Assembly: GCA_041690035.1 (NCBI GenBank)
Contig: JBDNFC010000010.1
Span: 1-46,729 of the forward strand
Direction: 5' to 3'
DNA: 46,729 nt
Origin: CALSPH01 sp041690035
GTDB lineage: Bacteria > Bacteroidota > Bacteroidia > NS11-12g > UBA955
How positions within the stretch are numbered: position 1 is the stretch's first letter; the number at the start of each line of letters is the position of its first letter. The translations under genes and the position numbers were made by a program. The notes under the pieces are model-generated. The model ran no database searches and was not told the DNA's origin. It saw only the letters and a program-made list of their open reading frames with translations. Below, in pieces: positions 25,646 to 35,247 of the stretch.

Positions 25646-26626
25646 ATGAATTTTCCTTTACTCAAAAAGTTTTATGCAGATTTTGCACACTATTTAGCTG
25701 AAAATCAATTTAGTGGATGTCCAGAAACTTTGTATGATTCGCAAAATTACATCCTAAACCTAGGGGGAAAACGAGTCAGACCCATTGCTTTGTTAGCTTC
25801 GCTTGCTGCTTTTCAAGATGATTTGGCCAAAGGATATCAAGCAGCATTGGTGTTTGAGGTTTTTCATACTTTTACATTAATACATGATGATATTATGGAT
25901 AATTCGCCTAAAAGGAGAGGACAACCAACAGTGCATGAGAAATATGGTTTACCAACTGCTATATTGGCAGGCGACAACATGCTTTTATATAGTTATAAAT
26001 ATTTAGCCCGTTATCCTGCCGGGCAAAATATTGCTTTGATTGAATTGCTAACAAATACTGGCATATTGATATGTGAAGGACAATTTATGGATATGCAATT
26101 TGAAAAAATGCAATTGGTAAAAGATGATGAATATGTAGAAATGATAACGCTAAAAACTGCTGTTTTGTTGGGGGCATGTTTAAAAGCAGGTGCAATTATA
26201 GGAGGTGGAAACAGCAAAGATCAAGAAAATTTATACCAATTTGGTGTTCATTTAGGCATTAGTTTTCAGATTATGGATGACATATTAGACGCTTTTTCTG
26301 ATGATGAAGCAGTTGGAAAAAGAAAAGGTGGAGATATTATTGCCAATAAAAAAACATTGTTATTAATCAATGCAATGGTTTTAGCAAATACAAAGCAGTT
26401 AGAAAAGTTAAATTATTGGTTATCGCTCAACGAATTTGATGATGAAACTAAAATAAGCTCGGTTTTGGATATTTTTTCTGAGTTAAATATTAGAGAATTA
26501 GCTGAAGAAAAAATGCAGTTTCACTATGATAAAGCAATGCAATATTTGAGCAATATGAATTTACCAGCCAATAAAGCAAACGGTTTAAATGAGTTGGCGC
26601 TTTTTTTAAAAAATAGAAGTTTTTAA
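25646..26626 (+). CDS. Trans-polyprenyl diphosphate synthase (GGPP/farnesyl type)
   Basis: This 326-residue all-helical enzyme condenses isopentenyl diphosphate with allylic diphosphates. The first aspartate-rich motif is DDIMD near residue 81 and the second is DDILD near 211, with GGKRVRP near 38 binding IPP. The residues just before the first motif (FHTFTLIHDDIM) are mostly small or medium, which suggests a short chain product such as farnesyl or geranylgeranyl diphosphate, though this is inference. It lies between clpC (24 bases) and an ABC exporter (3 bases), so it is probably co-transcribed with the latter. Confidence 0.9.
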   Translation: MNFPLLKKFYADFAHYLAENQFSGCPETLYDSQNYILNLGGKRVRPIALLASLAAFQDDLAKGYQAALVFEVFHTFTLIHDDIMDNSPKRRGQPTVHEKYGLPTAILAGDNMLLYSYKYLARYPAGQNIALIELLTNTGILICEGQFMDMQFEKMQLVKDDEYVEMITLKTAVLLGACLKAGAIIGGGNSKDQENLYQFGVHLGISFQIMDDILDAFSDDEAVGKRKGGDIIANKKTLLLINAMVLANTKQLEKLNYWLSLNEFDDETKISSVLDIFSELNIRELAEEKMQFHYDKAMQYLSNMNLPANKANGLNELALFLKNRSF

Positions 26627-26629
26627 ACA

Positions 26630-28387
26630 TTGAAATTATTACTTTTTTATCTTAAAAAGAATTGGAAATTAGTATTTTCTGCACTTCTTTTTGCCACAAT
26701 TAACCAAACATTCTCCATGTTAGATCCATACATAACAGGTAGAATTGTAGACGAGATAATAATACCAATTAAAACACTTGATAGGCAAGCTTTTATCAAA
26801 CTTGCTCTCTATTGGCTAAGTGCCTCTATTGTGGTTACCATGATTAGTAGGGTTGCAAAAAATATACAAGATTATGTAACCAACGTAATTATACAAAAAA
26901 CAGGTGCAGCAATCTATAATGATGGTTTACAACATGCACTTAAATTGCCTTATCATTTATTTGAAGATCAGCGGAGTGGTGAAACATTATCCATTCTCCA
27001 AAAGGTAAGAATTGACCTTGAAAAACTTATCAATAATGGTATTGGCTTATTTTTTACTGCAATAGTTGCAATGATATTTGTTTTTATCTATGCTTTTAAT
27101 GTAAGTCCAATTATTGCTTTTGTATTTATTGGCGCAATTTTACTTATAGGTATTGTGAGTGCTTATCTTGGAAAACGCATAAAAATAATGCAAACCTATA
27201 TTGTAAAAGAAACAACCACATTGGCGGGAGTTACCACAGAATCGCTTAGAAATATTGAGCTCATAAAAAGCCTTGGATTAGTGGGGCAAGAGGTAAAAAG
27301 ACTCAATAATGCCACAATGAAAATTTTAGGCTTAGAACTTAAAAAAATTAAATTTATAAGGAGTTTAAATTTTTTACAAGGCACTACAGTCCAATTTACT
27401 AGAACTACCATTGTGTTTTTGTGTTTATTTTTAATCTTTGGAGATAAATTGAAGCCAGGCGATTATTTTACTTTTTTATTTTATACGTTCTTTATTTTTG
27501 GAGCATTACAGCAGATAGGTGACATAATACTTGTTTACAGAGAGGCAGAAATTTCACTAAATAATTTGGAGAATTTAATGTCAATTCCATTGGAGGAAGA
27601 GCCTATTGATGCTCAAATAATTGACTCTGTTAATACAGTTAAGTTTAATAACGTAAGTTTTAAGCACAAATCAAGTAACTCTTATGCAGTTAAAAATATT
27701 ACTTTTCATCTTCAAAAAGGCGAAACCATTGCTTTTGTAGGGCCAAGTGGCGCGGGTAAATCTACTTTGGTAAAATTACTGATGGGTTTATATGTGCCTG
27801 CAGAAGGCAGTGTGCTGTTAAATGGGTTGCCAAGGGCTAAAATAAAATTGGAAAGCCTGCAACAAAAAACTGGTTTTGTAACTCAAGATGCTCAATTATT
27901 TGCAGGCAGTATTAGAGACAATTTGAAATTTGTAAATCCATCAGCAACTGATGAAGATATGCTTATTGTTCTGGACAAAGCCAAATGTCTTAACATTATG
28001 AATAGGGCAGAGCATGGTTTGGATACTTTGATTGGAGAAGGAGGTGTAAAAATTAGTGGTGGAGAAAAACAAAGACTCTCGATAGCGAGGGCTTTATTAC
28101 GTTTGCCAGAATTATTGGTTTTTGACGAAGCAACAAGTGCGCTCGACAGTCTAACAGAAGAGGCGATATCTTCAACCGTAAAAGAAATTACAAAATCTGG
28201 AGCTTTGCTTACAGTACTTATAGCGCATCGTCTAAGTACGATTATGCACGCAGATACTATATTTGTATTGGAGAAAGGAGAGATTGTAGAACAAGGTACT
28301 CATCAAACTTTACTTGATATTAAAGGCCTATATTATGCCATGTGGAGGCAGCAAATAGGGGAGCGCAAGCACTATGAAATTGCTTAA
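26630..28387 (+). CDS. ABC transporter, fused permease/ATPase
   Basis: This 585-residue half-exporter has six membrane helices in residues 1-310. The ATPase domain has Walker A GPSGAGKST near 372, signature ISGGEKQRL near 477, Walker B LLVFDEATSALD near 498 and AHRLST near 530. It resembles the MDR-like exporters common in Bacteroidota and would work as a homodimer or with another half. The start is TTG (26630), 3 bases after the prenyl synthase stop; the first in-frame ATG is near residue 28. The substrate is unknown. Confidence 0.87.
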   Translation: MKLLLFYLKKNWKLVFSALLFATINQTFSMLDPYITGRIVDEIIIPIKTLDRQAFIKLALYWLSASIVVTMISRVAKNIQDYVTNVIIQKTGAAIYNDGLQHALKLPYHLFEDQRSGETLSILQKVRIDLEKLINNGIGLFFTAIVAMIFVFIYAFNVSPIIAFVFIGAILLIGIVSAYLGKRIKIMQTYIVKETTTLAGVTTESLRNIELIKSLGLVGQEVKRLNNATMKILGLELKKIKFIRSLNFLQGTTVQFTRTTIVFLCLFLIFGDKLKPGDYFTFLFYTFFIFGALQQIGDIILVYREAEISLNNLENLMSIPLEEEPIDAQIIDSVNTVKFNNVSFKHKSSNSYAVKNITFHLQKGETIAFVGPSGAGKSTLVKLLMGLYVPAEGSVLLNGLPRAKIKLESLQQKTGFVTQDAQLFAGSIRDNLKFVNPSATDEDMLIVLDKAKCLNIMNRAEHGLDTLIGEGGVKISGGEKQRLSIARALLRLPELLVFDEATSALDSLTEEAISSTVKEITKSGALLTVLIAHRLSTIMHADTIFVLEKGEIVEQGTHQTLLDIKGLYYAMWRQQIGERKHYEIA

Positions 28388-28422
28388 AAAATTGACAACG
28401 AATAGTAAAAACAATGAAATAT

Positions 28423-28448
28423 TCAATCATTTTATCGAAATTGATTGA
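28423..28448 (+). promoter_or_regulatory. Dyad overlapping the katG -33 element
   Basis: TCAATCA (28423-28429) and TGATTGA (28442-28448) are perfect complements 12 bases apart. A TTT/AAA pair inside extends the symmetry. The right arm covers the TTG (28445-28447) used as the -33 element. It is operator-like; the regulator is unknown. Confidence 0.55.
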
Positions 28449-28475
28449 TGGTTTCCTCCAATTCTTATAAATTTG
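28445..28475 (+). promoter_or_regulatory. katG promoter, full bipartite
   Basis: TTG (28445-28447), 20 bases, then TAAATTTG (28468-28475). It lies 129 bases upstream of the katG ATG, giving a long AT-rich leader, unlike the very short leaders elsewhere in the window. Confidence 0.65.
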
Positions 28476-28604
28476 CATTTTAGATTTAAATAAAAAGTGA
28501 TTAAATGTTTGTAAAAACACCTTTATATCTGCATAAAAACGAAAATATTTAAAAACAAAATAGACCTAAAATAGTTAAATTAAGATAAAAAACAAATCAA
28601 AAAT

Positions 28605-30794
28605 ATGCAAGATACAGAAGAAAATAAATGTCCCTTTCCGCATGGGCAAACTATTAAAAAAGTAAATTCAGGGACTTCTAATCAAGATTGGTGGCCTCAA
28701 AGACTTAACCTTGGCATATTAAGACAAAATTCGTCACTGGCAAACCCAATGGATGAAAACTTTGATTATGCAAAAGAGTTTAAAAGTTTGGATTTACCAA
28801 AAGTAAAAGAAGATATCTATCAATTAATGACCAAATCACAAGATTGGTGGCCTGCAGATTATGGGCATTATGGACCATTATTTATAAGAATGGCATGGCA
28901 TAGCGCTGGCACATATAGGGTATATGATGGAAGGGGCGGAGCTGGAACTGGAAATCAACGTTTTGCACCTATTAATAGTTGGCCTGACAATGGAAATTTA
29001 GATAAAGCGAGAATGCTTTTGTGGCCCATTAAGCAAAAATATGGTAATAAAATATCTTGGGCAGATTTAATGATTTTGGCCGGAAATTGCGCTTTAGAAT
29101 CGATGGGTTTTAAAACATTCGGTTTTTCTGGCGGAAGAGTTGATATTTATGAGCCAGAACAAGAAATAAACTGGGGTTTAGAAAAAGAATGGTTGGGCGA
29201 TGAGCGCTATAGTGGTGAAAGAAATTTAGAAAATCCATTGGCAGCAGTTCAAATGGGACTCATTTATGTAAATCCCCAAGGCCCAAATGGAGTGCCAGAT
29301 CCTTTGGCTTCTGCAAAGGACGTAAGAGAAACCTTTGCTAGAATGGCAATGAATGATGAAGAAACTGTAGCACTTGTTGCAGGTGGACACACTTTTGGAA
29401 AAGCACATGGCGCAGGAGTTGATGCACACGTGGGACCTGAGCCAGAGGGTGCATCTATAGAACAAATGGGTATGGGTTGGCACAATAGTTTTGAATCGGG
29501 TAAAGGCTCGCATGCCATAACAAGTGGATTGGAAGGTGCATGGAAACCAAATCCAACAAAATGGGACAATGGCTACTTTGAGACACTGTTTAAATATGAT
29601 TGGAAATTAACCAAAAGTCCTGCTGGAGCTTTTCAATGGATACCAACTGATGATGCAGCAAATAATTTAGTAGAAGATGCACATGATGCTTCAAAAAGGC
29701 ATGCCCCCATAATGACTACAGCAGATTTGGCATTCAAAATGGATCCACTATATTATCCTATCGCAAAAAGATTTTCAGAAAATTTTAGCGAATTTGAAGA
29801 TGCTTTTGCAAGGGCATGGTTCAAACTTACACATAGAGATATGGGACCAAAAACGAGGTATATAGGCATTGAAGTGCCTCAAGAAGATTTACTTTGGCAA
29901 GACCCATTGCCTTCGTCCAAAAATCAAACCATCAATCAAAAGGATATTAATGCGCTGCAAGAATCCATTTTTAAATCAGGCTTAACCTTTTCAGAATTAA
30001 TATCTACATCTTGGGCGTCTGCATCTACTTTTAGATGTTCAGATATGAGGGGTGGAGCCAATGGTGCAAGAATCAGTTTATTGCCTCAGAAAAATTGGGA
30101 AGCCAATAACCCTAAACAGCTTGAAAAAGTTTTAAATATTTTAAGACAAATTAGGCAAGCATTTAATCAAAGCAATGACGGCAAAGAGATATCATTGGCC
30201 GATTTAATTGTATTGGGCGGCAGTGCATCAATAGAGAAAGCTGCTAAAAATGCAGGTTATGAAATATCTATACCATTTTTTTCTGGCAGGGTAGATGCCA
30301 CTCAAGAACAAACAGATATTGAATCTTTTAATTTCTTAATGCCAGCTGCAGACGGTTTTAGGAACTATAAATCAGCCAAAAGCTATGCTATCACAGAAGA
30401 TTTGTTAGTGGATAAGGCGCAATTATTAACCCTTACTGTGCCAGAAATGACCGTTTTGATAGGAGGATTAAGGGTATTAAAAACTAATTTTGATGGTACA
30501 AATCATGGGATTTTAACCCAAAAACACAATCAATTAACCAATGATTTCTTTGTAAATTTATTGGACTTGAACACTAAATGGATTGCAAAGGATGGCAATG
30601 AAGAGCTATTTGAAGGTAAAGATAGGACTACGGATAATGTAAAATGGACTGCAACTAGAGCAGATCTTATTTTTGGCTCAAATTCCGAATTGAGGGCCAT
30701 TTCCGAAATTTATGCCCAGTCAGATTCTCAAGAGAAATTTATAAATGATTTTGTAAAAGCTTGGGTAAAAGTAATGAATTTAGATAGATTTTAG
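28605..30794 (+). CDS. katG: Catalase-peroxidase
   Basis: This 729-residue bifunctional haem enzyme destroys H2O2 and oxidises small donors. Both peroxidase-like halves are present. The distal site is RMAWHSAGTYR with catalytic Trp and His near 99 and 100. The Met-Tyr-Trp adduct partners are Tyr in IYVNPQGPNG near 222 and Met in RMAMND near 248. The proximal haem His is in GGHTFGKAHG near 263. No signal peptide is seen, so it is cytoplasmic. It stands alone, preceded by a 217-base region with a bipartite promoter and an overlapping dyad, and followed by 280 non-coding bases. Confidence 0.96.
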   Translation: MQDTEENKCPFPHGQTIKKVNSGTSNQDWWPQRLNLGILRQNSSLANPMDENFDYAKEFKSLDLPKVKEDIYQLMTKSQDWWPADYGHYGPLFIRMAWHSAGTYRVYDGRGGAGTGNQRFAPINSWPDNGNLDKARMLLWPIKQKYGNKISWADLMILAGNCALESMGFKTFGFSGGRVDIYEPEQEINWGLEKEWLGDERYSGERNLENPLAAVQMGLIYVNPQGPNGVPDPLASAKDVRETFARMAMNDEETVALVAGGHTFGKAHGAGVDAHVGPEPEGASIEQMGMGWHNSFESGKGSHAITSGLEGAWKPNPTKWDNGYFETLFKYDWKLTKSPAGAFQWIPTDDAANNLVEDAHDASKRHAPIMTTADLAFKMDPLYYPIAKRFSENFSEFEDAFARAWFKLTHRDMGPKTRYIGIEVPQEDLLWQDPLPSSKNQTINQKDINALQESIFKSGLTFSELISTSWASASTFRCSDMRGGANGARISLLPQKNWEANNPKQLEKVLNILRQIRQAFNQSNDGKEISLADLIVLGGSASIEKAAKNAGYEISIPFFSGRVDATQEQTDIESFNFLMPAADGFRNYKSAKSYAITEDLLVDKAQLLTLTVPEMTVLIGGLRVLKTNFDGTNHGILTQKHNQLTNDFFVNLLDLNTKWIAKDGNEELFEGKDRTTDNVKWTATRADLIFGSNSELRAISEIYAQSDSQEKFINDFVKAWVKVMNLDRF

Positions 30795-31074
30795 CAATCT
30801 ATATATTAAATCCAGATTGTACATCATAGTCTACAGTTATCTGCAAGGCCTGTTAAAAATGCACTGTAGACATTCGGATTTGCTAGACTTTAATTAGCAA
30901 GAAGAGTAGTTCTATTTTAAGAATGAAAATAGAGATTGCACTGTTGTTTTAAATAGTTTTAGCTGTAAGTTGAATCTCTAATGTATAATCCTCGTTAAAT
31001 CTATGGGCAAGAATACATTACAATACTTTAATCTATTAATTTATCAACTTAACATAATATATATTATCGGCAAA
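30795..31074. repeat. Non-coding region with dispersed repeat copy B and inverted repeats
   Basis: Copy B of the degenerate repeat occupies 30905-30993. Just before it lie a perfect 9-bp inverted repeat, GTCTACAGT (30829-30837) with ACTGTAGAC (30863-30871), and the hairpin TTGCTA/TAGCAA (30880-30900). A 14-bp palindrome of A and T is at 31054-31067, next to the mltG stop. There is no coding frame. These could serve as terminators for katG and mltG, which converge here. Confidence 0.5.
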
Positions 31075-32109
31075 TTATTCTATATTTAGCGAATCTAATT
31101 TTCGCTGATATTTCTTTGCATTTATTTTATGATCTTCATAGTTTGTGGCGAATACAGAATAACCGCTTAAATCAGCATTGGCTACAAAAAACAAATAATC
31201 ATGTTGTATAAAATCTAACACTGCATCTATATATTTTTCTGGAGCAGTTAATATTGGCCCAGGTGGCAAACCTTGATATAAATAAGTATTGTAAGGCGAT
31301 TCGAATTTTAAATCATTCAAATAAACACGACTTACCGTAAAATTTCCTTTTGCATATATTACGGTTGGGTCGGCTTGTAAAGGCATGCCTATTTTTAACC
31401 TATTTAGATAAACACCTGCAATAATTGGCATATCTTCCTTTTTTTTAGTTTCCCAATACACAATGCTTGCGAGTGTATGCACTTCTTGCCGGCTCATATT
31501 AAGACTTTGCAATTTTGATAGCCGATCATTATTCCAAAAAGTTTGATATTCTATAAACATCAAATCTGTTATTTCTCTAGCCGTAATATCCCAATCTACA
31601 AAATAAGTATTTGGCAAAAACATTGCAATTTGTGTTTCGGGAGCAAAACCATAATTAAACATGCTATCCCTATTATTGATAAAATCTGCAATTTGGTTTT
31701 CATTTAATTTGAGCTCTTTAGACATCGATTTTGCTAGAATATCAAGCGTTTGCACCTGTCCAATTTTTATTTTAGTGTCTATTTTTCCGTTTCCAGCCCT
31801 TAGGCTATTTACCAACTCATTATTGCTAAGACCTTTTATTATTTTATACTTGCCAGGCACAATTAATCTACCTTGGTAATTTTTTTTGATCATAAACTCG
31901 TGTAAAAGTGCGGTATCTTTTAAAAGGTTTTCTGAAATCAATAAGTTTAATACTTTTCTGGTGTCCGAATTTCGTTCAATATAAATAAAACTTGTATTTA
32001 TCGTATTTTTACAAAGAATGTTTAAGTAATAAAATTTGCCAAAATATATCCCAACAAACAATGCGATAGCTGTTATTAAGGCAAGTATTATTATAAGATT
32101 ATTTTTCAT
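31075..32109 (-). CDS. mltG: Endolytic murein transglycosylase MltG (YceG-like)
   Basis: This 344-residue inner-membrane protein cleaves nascent peptidoglycan strands and helps set glycan length. One N-terminal transmembrane helix (about 5-24) leads to a periplasmic part with the YceG domain. Catalytic-site motifs are LASIVYWET, with the conserved Glu220, then AGVYLNRLKIGMPLQADPTVIYAKG, then YNTYLYQGLPPGPI. The Glu two positions before the conserved one in many homologues is replaced by Tyr. It lies 9 bases downstream of the TonB receptor gene on the same strand, so it may be read through from it. Confidence 0.92.
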   Translation of the reverse strand: MKNNLIIILALITAIALFVGIYFGKFYYLNILCKNTINTSFIYIERNSDTRKVLNLLISENLLKDTALLHEFMIKKNYQGRLIVPGKYKIIKGLSNNELVNSLRAGNGKIDTKIKIGQVQTLDILAKSMSKELKLNENQIADFINNRDSMFNYGFAPETQIAMFLPNTYFVDWDITAREITDLMFIEYQTFWNNDRLSKLQSLNMSRQEVHTLASIVYWETKKKEDMPIIAGVYLNRLKIGMPLQADPTVIYAKGNFTVSRVYLNDLKFESPYNTYLYQGLPPGPILTAPEKYIDAVLDFIQHDYLFFVANADLSGYSVFATNYEDHKINAKKYQRKLDSLNIE

Positions 32110-32118
32110 ATTAATTAT

Positions 32119-34416
32119 TTAAAAAAGCACAACCACTTGAAGAGATACAAATCTTGGAGGCCTTAAATCTGCTGGACGCTCCATTACGATTTGGTTTAAT
32201 AAATTGTTACAAATAAGATTTATTTTATAATTTTCTTTAAAAGTTTTGCTCAAACGGACATCAAATATTAAGTTTCCCTTATTCTGCAACATCCTTCTAT
32301 TTTGAATTCCTGTAATAAATAAATTTATGGGAAAAGAAACAAATGCCTTGTCGATATTTTCAATAAAACTGTTATACCTGGCAGACAAACCAACAGACCA
32401 TCCCTTTTTATCAAATTGAATATCAGCTTTAAAATTGTGCCTTGATCTGTATTTTAAAAAATAATTTAAGGTATCAGAACTTGTACTTAAATAAGATAAT
32501 TCTATCCCTTGCGAATCCAGTATAAATACTTTATTGGGCGTTAAACTTCTTGCATCGTTATAGTTATATCCCAATAGAAATGAAAAATCACCAAAAGTAT
32601 GTTTTGACACACCAGCTATGCTTGCATCAATGCCTTTGATCATTGCTGCGCCTGTATTTACAGATTTAAAGCCAAATCCAAACAAATCTGCTGCGTCATT
32701 GCTGAGGGTCCAGCGTGCAAATGTAAATTCCATCATATTGTTAATTTCAGAATAAAATGCAGCTACATCAATATAGGCATTAACTTTTTTAATTTTTAAC
32801 CCTTGTTTAATTCCAAGCTCTAGGTTAAAAGCTTGCTCAGACTTTAAATCAATATTTGGATAGATTACCAAAGAACCCACTCTGGTAGAAATATACGATT
32901 CAGCAATGCTTGGAAATCTAAACCCCTCGCCATAAGAAGCCCGAAGTATGGTTGTTTTTTTTAACTCATAAGTTACACCAGCTTTAAATACAGGTTTTTC
33001 TTCATTTATATCATTGAGTGCAAAATACTCGTACCTTGCTCCTATGCTTCCATAAAATTTCCCAAAACGCCTGTCTATCTGAATAAAACCTGCCCTGTTT
33101 TCGGCACGCTGCACACCCTGAAATAGCGGGCTATTTGTTTGACTAAATGAAGCAACAGCGCCAAAAGTGGTGATTAAATTTAAAGGCATTTTTTTTAATT
33201 TGCCTCTATATTCTAAATAATTTAAACTAGATGCATTGCTTTGATTGCTCAAGACATTATTTTCATAAATATTATTATCTAGGTTAAAATACCTGTACTG
33301 CAAATTATGTTCAATTGAATTGCCTTGATAGTTAATATATGGATCTAAAGCAAGTCTATTTACTTTATTAATATTAAAAGAACTGTCTAAAGCCGTATAG
33401 CCATAGCCTGCAGATTCCCAAAGTAAGAAAGTACTTCCATTGGTATACATTCCAGCCATATTCAAACCTATATAAAGCTTTTTATTTAGCTGATAGCCTA
33501 ATTCTAATGACAATCTAAACCGGCTATCTTTTTCAGCCATTCTATAGCCATCATCTATTAGGGTTAAAAAACTACCTGCAAAATCAAATTTTCTCTTTTT
33601 AAAGGCAATGTATCCCGATGCCCCGCTTTTCATCAAATTTCTATTAGACCAATTTAAGGAGTCATTTCCTGGCTTAGAATACATTCCCGAAAATGTACTA
33701 ATTCTTCCTTTTAACTTTTCCGTAGGCTTATTGGTAGTAATATTAATAACCCCATTGAGCGCAGAGCTGCCGTATAGCACAGAACTGGCTCCTTTTATTA
33801 CTTCTATAGATTTAATATTTTCTAAATCTAGAAATTTCCATTGTATCTGATTAGCATCTCCACTAATAGCTGGCATACCATTCACAGTTACCATTACCTT
33901 GCTTCCAGACCCATAACTCCAACCGCTTCCACCTCTTATGCTTGCTTGCCCATCTATCACATTTACTGCAGGTATTTGATTAATGGCATCATTTAGCTCT
34001 GTAGTATTTTTGTTTGTAAAAATATAGGGCTTAATTGTTTCTATACTGATGGGAATATCCCTAAATTTTTGCTGCGTTTTTGATGCGCTTAAAATAATGG
34101 TGTTTAATAAACTTGAATTAGGAATAAGGTTGCAATAAAATGTATCTGAATAATTTAAACTTATTGGCAGTTTAATAGAAATAGTATCATAATCAGGTGT
34201 ATAAATAAACAATTTTTTATTATTTTTGTATATTTCATTGATATTAAAAGGATTGCTACTAAATGTATTTATCAAATTAAATGCGCTATCAAAAAGTTGA
34301 ATTTTTGGCTTAATTAATGCGTCTTGAGCCTTTAAAAAAATAATTTGTGCATTAGAAAGTATAGCTGTAAATAATAAAATAAATAAAAATAGGCCTCGAG
34401 TAAAAAATGCTTGCAT
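32119..34416 (-). CDS. TonB-dependent outer-membrane receptor
   Basis: This 765-residue outer-membrane protein has a signal peptide (residues 1-23, ending SNAQ). A divergent carboxypeptidase-regulatory-like domain follows (about 25-110), then the plug (about 115-225: RGGSGWSYGSGSKVMVTVNGMP, IEVIKGASSVLYGSSALNGVINI). The beta-barrel runs to a terminal aromatic/hydrophobic strand (FVSLQVVVLF). Size and plug resemble siderophore, cobalamin or metal receptors rather than the much larger SusC proteins, and no SusD gene is adjacent. The substrate cannot be inferred. It is divergent from the T9SS cargo pair across 61 bases. Confidence 0.92.
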   Translation of the reverse strand: MQAFFTRGLFLFILLFTAILSNAQIIFLKAQDALIKPKIQLFDSAFNLINTFSSNPFNINEIYKNNKKLFIYTPDYDTISIKLPISLNYSDTFYCNLIPNSSLLNTIILSASKTQQKFRDIPISIETIKPYIFTNKNTTELNDAINQIPAVNVIDGQASIRGGSGWSYGSGSKVMVTVNGMPAISGDANQIQWKFLDLENIKSIEVIKGASSVLYGSSALNGVINITTNKPTEKLKGRISTFSGMYSKPGNDSLNWSNRNLMKSGASGYIAFKKRKFDFAGSFLTLIDDGYRMAEKDSRFRLSLELGYQLNKKLYIGLNMAGMYTNGSTFLLWESAGYGYTALDSSFNINKVNRLALDPYINYQGNSIEHNLQYRYFNLDNNIYENNVLSNQSNASSLNYLEYRGKLKKMPLNLITTFGAVASFSQTNSPLFQGVQRAENRAGFIQIDRRFGKFYGSIGARYEYFALNDINEEKPVFKAGVTYELKKTTILRASYGEGFRFPSIAESYISTRVGSLVIYPNIDLKSEQAFNLELGIKQGLKIKKVNAYIDVAAFYSEINNMMEFTFARWTLSNDAADLFGFGFKSVNTGAAMIKGIDASIAGVSKHTFGDFSFLLGYNYNDARSLTPNKVFILDSQGIELSYLSTSSDTLNYFLKYRSRHNFKADIQFDKKGWSVGLSARYNSFIENIDKAFVSFPINLFITGIQNRRMLQNKGNLIFDVRLSKTFKENYKINLICNNLLNQIVMERPADLRPPRFVSLQVVVLF

Positions 34417-34477
34417 AAATTAAAATTTTATGTTTATTTCGTTAGATAATTATATACTACAAAATAACTAAAATTTT

Positions 34478-35236
34478 ATGACAAAAAAATACAAATTTAT
34501 CGCAATTTATTTTTTCTTTAATCTTATTTTTTTCAATTTAAACGGTCAAAGTTGCAATCCTGATTTAACGATAAGAACCCCTGGGTTTTTTCCAAATACC
34601 CTTGATTCTGGAATGGAAAATAAAAACTATTCAAAAACGATACAATTCTATAGCATCAGAGACACATCAGTGCCCAACCCTTTTGGTGGTGGCACTATTC
34701 CTGCCACTATAGATACGATAGTTATAACAAAGATTACTAATATGCCTCCGGGGCTTACTTATGTATGCAATCCTCCAAATTGTAAATTTTTAACTTTAAC
34801 AACAAATTGCATCAATATTTATGGTAAGCCAAATGCCAATACTGCAAAAAACTACGATTTATCGATTGCTATAACTGTAAAAGCTACTGTTGGCGGTGCA
34901 TTGAAACGAAGCCAAGATGAAGTATATAGAGGATTTAATATCTTTGTAAAAAATGATACTTCAAGCAATAGTAATCAAATAGATGCCAGAATTAATCCAA
35001 ATTTAATAGTAATTTACCCAAACCCGAGTGAGGGGCAATTACAAATTACAAATCCATATCAACAGTTGTTTAATTTACAAATCAGTAATTTAGAAGGTAA
35101 AATTGTTTACGCTCAAAATAATATTAGCAATCTTAATAACGAAATTACTTTAAATAAAATGCCTGAAGGAATATATACAGCAAATTTGTTCTTTGCCAAT
35201 GGTATTTTTTTTACCAAAACTATTTATATTAAATAA
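34478..35236 (+). CDS. T9SS type A sorting-domain protein (252 aa), function unknown
   Basis: A signal peptide (about 1-23, FNLNGQ) precedes a beta-rich region (about 25-155). Two Cys-containing stretches (YVCNPPNCKFL and LTTNCINIYGKP) resemble the putative Ig/cadherin-like fold seen in other T9SS proteins. After a Ser/Asn linker, the C-terminal sorting domain covers about 178-252: LIVIYPNPSEGQLQI, then LQISNLEGKIVY, then PEGIYTANLFF. This domain directs outer-membrane export and removal or anchoring by the type IX system. It is followed after 11 bases by a second T9SS cargo gene, so they are probably co-expressed. The function of the exported part is unknown. Confidence 0.85.
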   Translation: MTKKYKFIAIYFFFNLIFFNLNGQSCNPDLTIRTPGFFPNTLDSGMENKNYSKTIQFYSIRDTSVPNPFGGGTIPATIDTIVITKITNMPPGLTYVCNPPNCKFLTLTTNCINIYGKPNANTAKNYDLSIAITVKATVGGALKRSQDEVYRGFNIFVKNDTSSNSNQIDARINPNLIVIYPNPSEGQLQITNPYQQLFNLQISNLEGKIVYAQNNISNLNNEITLNKMPEGIYTANLFFANGIFFTKTIYIK

Positions 35237-35247
35237 TTAAAACTAAA

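Noticed and set aside
25150..25665. 171-codon minus-strand frame opposite the clpC 3' end
   Set aside because: It is rich in Ser and Phe from antisense reading of Lys/Glu-rich ClpC; a shadow frame.
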